Under the pieces are notes generated by a model. That model was not told where the DNA came from and did not search any database. It saw only the letters and a list, made by a program, of their open reading frames with translations. This document shows positions 5,605 to 8,371 of a stretch of DNA of 8,371 bases, piece by piece. The DNA lies in NCBI GenBank assembly GCA_030628905.1, contig DAOVQB010000201.1, positions 1 to 8,371 of the forward strand. The letters run 5' to 3'. Position 1 is the stretch's first letter. Each line of letters starts with the position of its first letter. This stretch comes from DAOVQB01 sp023128935 (GTDB lineage: Bacteria; Eisenbacteria; RBG-16-71-46; CAIMUX01; WJJG01). The position numbers and the translations under genes were made by a program.

Positions 5605-6243
5605 ATGTTCACCCCAAACTGGTATGAATCAGCCCATGAAAAGCTCAAGCAGAAGTACAAGAAGTACATGTTCTGTGCGGCGCTGGCGGCACTCGTTTTA
5701 TCCGGCCTGGGCATGGTATTCTCCCCCCCCTATGTAGAAAGCCCATACCAACTCCGGGAGCGCAAGGTACAGGCAGTCAACGTCAGTACCGAAATATACA
5801 TCCCGCCACCACCGAAGGAGCTCAGTGCGCCTGAACTCCCTGTTCAGGACATCGAGGCATCGGATGCCGAAGATGCTGAAGAGACGATGGGGATCACTGA
5901 CTTCAACCCCTTCGAGCCGCCAGCCATTCCGCAAGCATCGGGAGGCGTACCACCCGATTTCGTGGCCTACGATTCGCCCCCGGAGGCCGTGCACCTCCAG
6001 CCGCCCGAGTATCCCGATCTGGCGAAACAGGCCCAGGCCGAGGGCATGGTCATGGTAGAGGTCGTCATCGATGAAAACGGCCGGGTGATTCACGCGTCGA
6101 TATACGACAGCGATACGACCGAAATCTTGGAATTGGCGGCTTTGGCGGCGGCCAAGAAATGCCTGTTCAAGCCGGCCATGCAGCGCGACACGCCCGTCAA
6201 ATGCCGGGTATGTATTCCCTTCAACTTTACGCTCAATAAGTAG
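5605..6243 (+). CDS. tonB: TonB family energy transducer
   Basis: This 212-residue protein would carry force from the ExbB/ExbD motor to outer-membrane receptors. It has a basic cytoplasmic N-terminus (HEKLKQKYKKY), one membrane anchor (about 21-41), and a short proline- and acid-rich periplasmic linker (about 42-130, with IPPPPKE) lacking the long EP/KP repeats of enterobacterial TonB. The TonB C-terminal domain spans about 132-210: PPEYPDLAKQAQAEGMVMVE, VIDENGRV, LFKPAM and a final IPFNFTL. ATG 5605 has a near-perfect AGGAGGTG (5590-5597) 7 bases upstream, starting on the last base of the second exbD stop codon. The domain carries C186 and a C200/C203 CxxC pair, unusual for this fold. A perfect hairpin follows at 6294-6322. 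No TonB-dependent receptor is in the window, so the energised partner is unknown. Confidence 0.92.
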   Translation: MFTPNWYESAHEKLKQKYKKYMFCAALAALVLSGLGMVFSPPYVESPYQLRERKVQAVNVSTEIYIPPPPKELSAPELPVQDIEASDAEDAEETMGITDFNPFEPPAIPQASGGVPPDFVAYDSPPEAVHLQPPEYPDLAKQAQAEGMVMVEVVIDENGRVIHASIYDSDTTEILELAALAAAKKCLFKPAMQRDTPVKCRVCIPFNFTLNK

Positions 6244-6293
6244 CCTGTGGTGGTCACCTGGTTTGGCAGGCCGGTGTGAAAAAGAGACGCTTG

Positions 6294-6322
6294 GGCCGGC
6301 AGACCCCGTGGGTCTGCCGGCC
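6294..6322 (+). terminator. Perfect 13-bp hairpin between tonB and the TolC-like gene
   Basis: GGCCGGCAGACCC (6294-6306) and GGGTCTGCCGGCC (6310-6322) are exact inverted repeats around a 3-base loop (CGT), a very stable structure. It begins 51 bp after the tonB stop. Only TTAT follows, so it lacks a proper T-run; it may end some transcripts, stabilise the tonB mRNA 3' end, or mark an operon boundary. The spacer from 6244 to 6438 otherwise shows no gene or clear promoter. Confidence 0.55.
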
Positions 6323-6438
6323 TTATCATGTATGCGAAACTCCCCCGGTGGCAGAGTCGTAGGATGCTGGAGAGAAGCGACCCTGGGGCGAGAAGCCCGG
6401 GCAATCCGATGGACCGTTACGGACGCTGGAGGTTGGCG

Positions 6439-7791
6439 ATGAGCTTTGGGACCAAGTGGGGAAAATCGCCCTGCGGGGTCGCTGCGGCGACCTTCCTTTC
6501 TGTTGCCATCTTGGGGACTGCTGCGTGGGCAGGACCGGATTCCTCAGAACCGCTTTCCGTCGATGAGTGTGTCAGGCTCGCGCTGGAAAATAACCACAGC
6601 CTGGCAACGGCCGAGGCGACGCTTGACCGCTCGAGCGGCTCCGCGAAAGCCGCTATGAGGGCCATCCTGCCAAACTTGAGGGGCAACGCATCGTGGAGGC
6701 AGGATAATTATCGGGAGGTCCAAGGGGGCCGGGTGGTCGACGGCGTTCTCTACGGTGGGTCGGATGTGTTCTACAATGCGCGTATCTCAGTGCGCTTGAC
6801 AGAATCACTGCTCGATATGGAGGGGCTCACGAACTGGCGGAGTCGGAAGGCTGATTTTGGGGCAGCGCGTTGGGATGTGAACGCAACGCGGGAGGATGTC
6901 GAGGTTTCAACCCGGGAGCAGTTCTACGCGTGCCTGGCGGCGATCAAGCTGGCTGAGGTTGAGGAGAACGCGATTGTGGTGGGAGCTGAACAGCTCCGGC
7001 GGGCCGAAACGCTCTTTAGGCTCGGATCGGTGGCCCGCAGTGATGTGCTCCAAGCCCAGGTAAACCTGGCAGAATCCGAGATGAACGCGATCAACAGGCG
7101 CAACGCCGTGAGAGTGGAGCATTCCCGGCTGGCGCTGGTCATGGGTCTAGATCCAAGAGTGGACCTACAGATTGATACCACGCTGTTGATCCCATCCGAT
7201 GACCCGGGCGGGGATGTAGAGTCATGGATCTCGCAGGCCTTGATGAATCGCCCCGAGCTAGTGGCTGCCCGCACCCGCTTGCGCTCGGCTGAACTCGCTG
7301 AATCGGCAACCAAGCTGGGTCGCCTGCCAACCATTGGCGTTGAGGGCAGCTGGTCGCGGTCGGCAACGTCCCGGGTAGATTCCTATCTGAGAGACGTGAC
7401 GGCCGAGAACAACTGGACCGTGGGGGTTGGGGTTTCGCTGACCCTGTTTGACGGGTTGTCCAGAGAAGGACAGATCCAGAGCGCTGTGGCGGAGAAGCGC
7501 GCGCGGCAAGTAGCGCTCGATCGCCAGGAGAAAGAGACTAGCCTGCAGGTCAAGGATTCGTTCTTGAGCATCCGCAAGGAACGCGAGAGCCTGCGGGCAG
7601 CGCAGACCAGCGTGCGCTTGGCTGAGGAGAACCTCAGGCTGCAGCAAGCCCTTTACGATACCGGCGCCGGTACCCTCCTCGAGTGGGACAACGCACGGCT
7701 TGACCTGCGGCGAGCCAGGGTGTTTCTTGTCCAGGCACAGATCAATCTGGTCATCAGCCACATCAGGTTCCAGAAAGCCGCGGGCAAATAG
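6439..7791 (+). CDS. TolC-family outer-membrane efflux channel
   Basis: This is an outer-membrane channel subunit that, as a trimer, would let a tripartite pump or exporter discharge to the outside. It has 450 residues from ATG 6439, chosen because GGAGG (6428-6432) lies 6 bases upstream and this start exposes a clean signal peptide (about 1-31, ending TAAWA before GPD). Upstream in-frame ATGs at 6328 and 6409 would bury it. Two outer-membrane-efflux repeats are visible (about 38-236 and 262-446). The first starts LSVDECVRLALENNHSLATA, the classic opening, and both show long heptad-like helices, e.g. ETLFRLGSVARSDVLQAQVN and its counterpart QQALYDTGAGTLLEWDNARL. The family's RPEL motif is at 271-274. 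An adaptor gene follows 18 bp downstream, so the two are probably one operon. Substrate cannot be told. Confidence 0.93.
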   Translation: MSFGTKWGKSPCGVAAATFLSVAILGTAAWAGPDSSEPLSVDECVRLALENNHSLATAEATLDRSSGSAKAAMRAILPNLRGNASWRQDNYREVQGGRVVDGVLYGGSDVFYNARISVRLTESLLDMEGLTNWRSRKADFGAARWDVNATREDVEVSTREQFYACLAAIKLAEVEENAIVVGAEQLRRAETLFRLGSVARSDVLQAQVNLAESEMNAINRRNAVRVEHSRLALVMGLDPRVDLQIDTTLLIPSDDPGGDVESWISQALMNRPELVAARTRLRSAELAESATKLGRLPTIGVEGSWSRSATSRVDSYLRDVTAENNWTVGVGVSLTLFDGLSREGQIQSAVAEKRARQVALDRQEKETSLQVKDSFLSIRKERESLRAAQTSVRLAEENLRLQQALYDTGAGTLLEWDNARLDLRRARVFLVQAQINLVISHIRFQKAAGK

Positions 7792-7809
7792 GAAAAGGGA
7801 AGACGCTCG

Positions 7810-8371
7810 ATGACGCGCAAGAAACTCTGGATCCTGGTTGCCGTCGTCGTCGTGCTGGGTGGCCTGGTCACAGTAAACCTGGCGAGCCGGCGATCCCACG
7901 GCAAGGAGGTCCAGGCCGAAAAGGTCCGGCAGCGCTCCCTCGAGACCTGGGTGCGATCGCCTGGGTGGATACAGCCCATCACTTCAGTTGATATCAGTTC
8001 CAATGTCACCGGGCGCGTCGAGAAGCTGCATGTGCGCGAGGGTGAGGCCGTGCGGAAGGGGCAGCTGTTGCTCACCCTCGACGACACGCGCTTGCGCTCC
8101 GCAGTCCAGCAGTACGAGGCGATGCTGGGCGCAGCGCGCTCGCAGCTAACCTTGACCGAGGCGCAGCGCGACCTGGCTGAGCAGATCCTCACGCGCCGCG
8201 AGAACCTCTTTGGCGGCGGCTTGCTCTCCTCCGAAGAACTAGAAGCGGCGCGCGTGGAGCTGCGCGTGGCGCAGGCACAGATGGCTGCGCAGCGCGATGA
8301 GGTCAAGCGACTGCGCGCGGCGTTGGAAGAGACGCGCCGGAACCTCGCGGAGACGCGCTTCCTGGCGCCGA
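7810..8371 (+). CDS. Membrane-fusion (HlyD/MacA-like) efflux adaptor, 3' end beyond the window
   Basis: This is the periplasmic adaptor that joins an inner-membrane transporter to a TolC channel. 187 residues are visible, running off the right edge without a stop. An N-terminal membrane anchor (about 6-24) follows a basic MTRKK. Residues about 60-92 form the first half of a lipoyl-like barrel-sandwich domain (VTGRVEKLHVREGEAVRKGQ, then LLLTLDD). A long alpha-helical hairpin follows (about 94-182), turning near LFGGGLLSSEEL, and the second lipoyl half begins at ETRFLAP. The ATG is preceded by AAAAGGGA about 9 bases upstream. It lies 18 bp after the TolC-like gene. The missing neighbour is expected to be an ABC (MacB-type) or RND transporter. 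The sequence feels closer to ABC-linked adaptors, but this is not certain. Confidence 0.9.
   Translation, partial: MTRKKLWILVAVVVVLGGLVTVNLASRRSHGKEVQAEKVRQRSLETWVRSPGWIQPITSVDISSNVTGRVEKLHVREGEAVRKGQLLLTLDDTRLRSAVQQYEAMLGAARSQLTLTEAQRDLAEQILTRRENLFGGGLLSSEELEAARVELRVAQAQMAAQRDEVKRLRAALEETRRNLAETRFLAP

Noticed and set aside
6328..6438. N-terminal extension of the TolC-like protein from ATG 6328 or 6409
   Set aside because: It would bury a clear signal peptide behind 10-37 charged residues, while ATG 6439 has GGAGG at ideal spacing.
7653..8306. 217-residue minus-strand frame opposite the TolC and adaptor genes
   Set aside because: Its translation is rich in Ser, Arg and Cys with no domain, typical of an antisense shadow of GC-rich coding sequence; the plus strand carries recognisable efflux proteins.

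Overview
The window comes from a double-membraned (Gram-negative type) bacterium: it encodes a TonB energiser, a TolC-type outer-membrane channel with signal peptide, and a membrane-fusion adaptor. GC content looks moderately high. The tandem exbB-exbD-exbD-tonB order and the DUF4388/TPR partner genes are patterns I associate with deep lineages outside the Enterobacteria (delta-proteobacterial, acidobacterial or FCB/PVC-like groups). This is a loose inference; no rRNA or marker gene is present.

Layout. (1) Bases 1-281 hold no convincing gene but contain a 26-bp tandem repeat (161-251) able to form a chain of hairpins. (2) Bases 282-3404 are a two-gene operon on the minus strand, transcribed right to left. 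A multi-pass TPR/zinc-ribbon membrane protein (1485-3404) is followed 33 bp later by a DUF4388 protein with one membrane helix and a pseudopilin-like tail (282-1451). (3) Bases 3411-3872 are a 462-bp divergent intergenic region. It carries a perfect inverted repeat, a second and unrelated tandem array that also has a 26-bp period (3609-3681), a good sigma70-like promoter facing right, and a hairpin plus T-run in the leader of the rightward operon. (4) Bases 3873-6243 on the plus strand encode ExbB/TolQ, two consecutive ExbD/TolR paralogues and TonB. A possible 17-codon ORF between the two exbD genes overlaps the start of the second. (5) After a 195-bp spacer with a perfect 13-bp hairpin come a TolC-family channel (6439-7791) and the 5' part of a membrane-fusion adaptor (7810 to the window edge).

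How the genes could work together. ExbB and ExbD form a proton-driven motor that moves TonB, which normally energises outer-membrane receptors; none is encoded here. The TolC homologue and adaptor are two of the three parts of an efflux pump, and an inner-membrane transporter (ABC or RND) is expected just beyond the right edge. The leftward operon looks like membrane-anchored signalling or assembly proteins. Its functional link to the envelope-energy genes is unknown.

No mobile element, CRISPR array, tRNA or rRNA was recognised. No wholly new system can be claimed. The least explained items are the two 26-bp arrays flanking the DUF4388/TPR operon, the architecture of the two proteins in that operon, and the coupled mini-ORF between the exbD genes.
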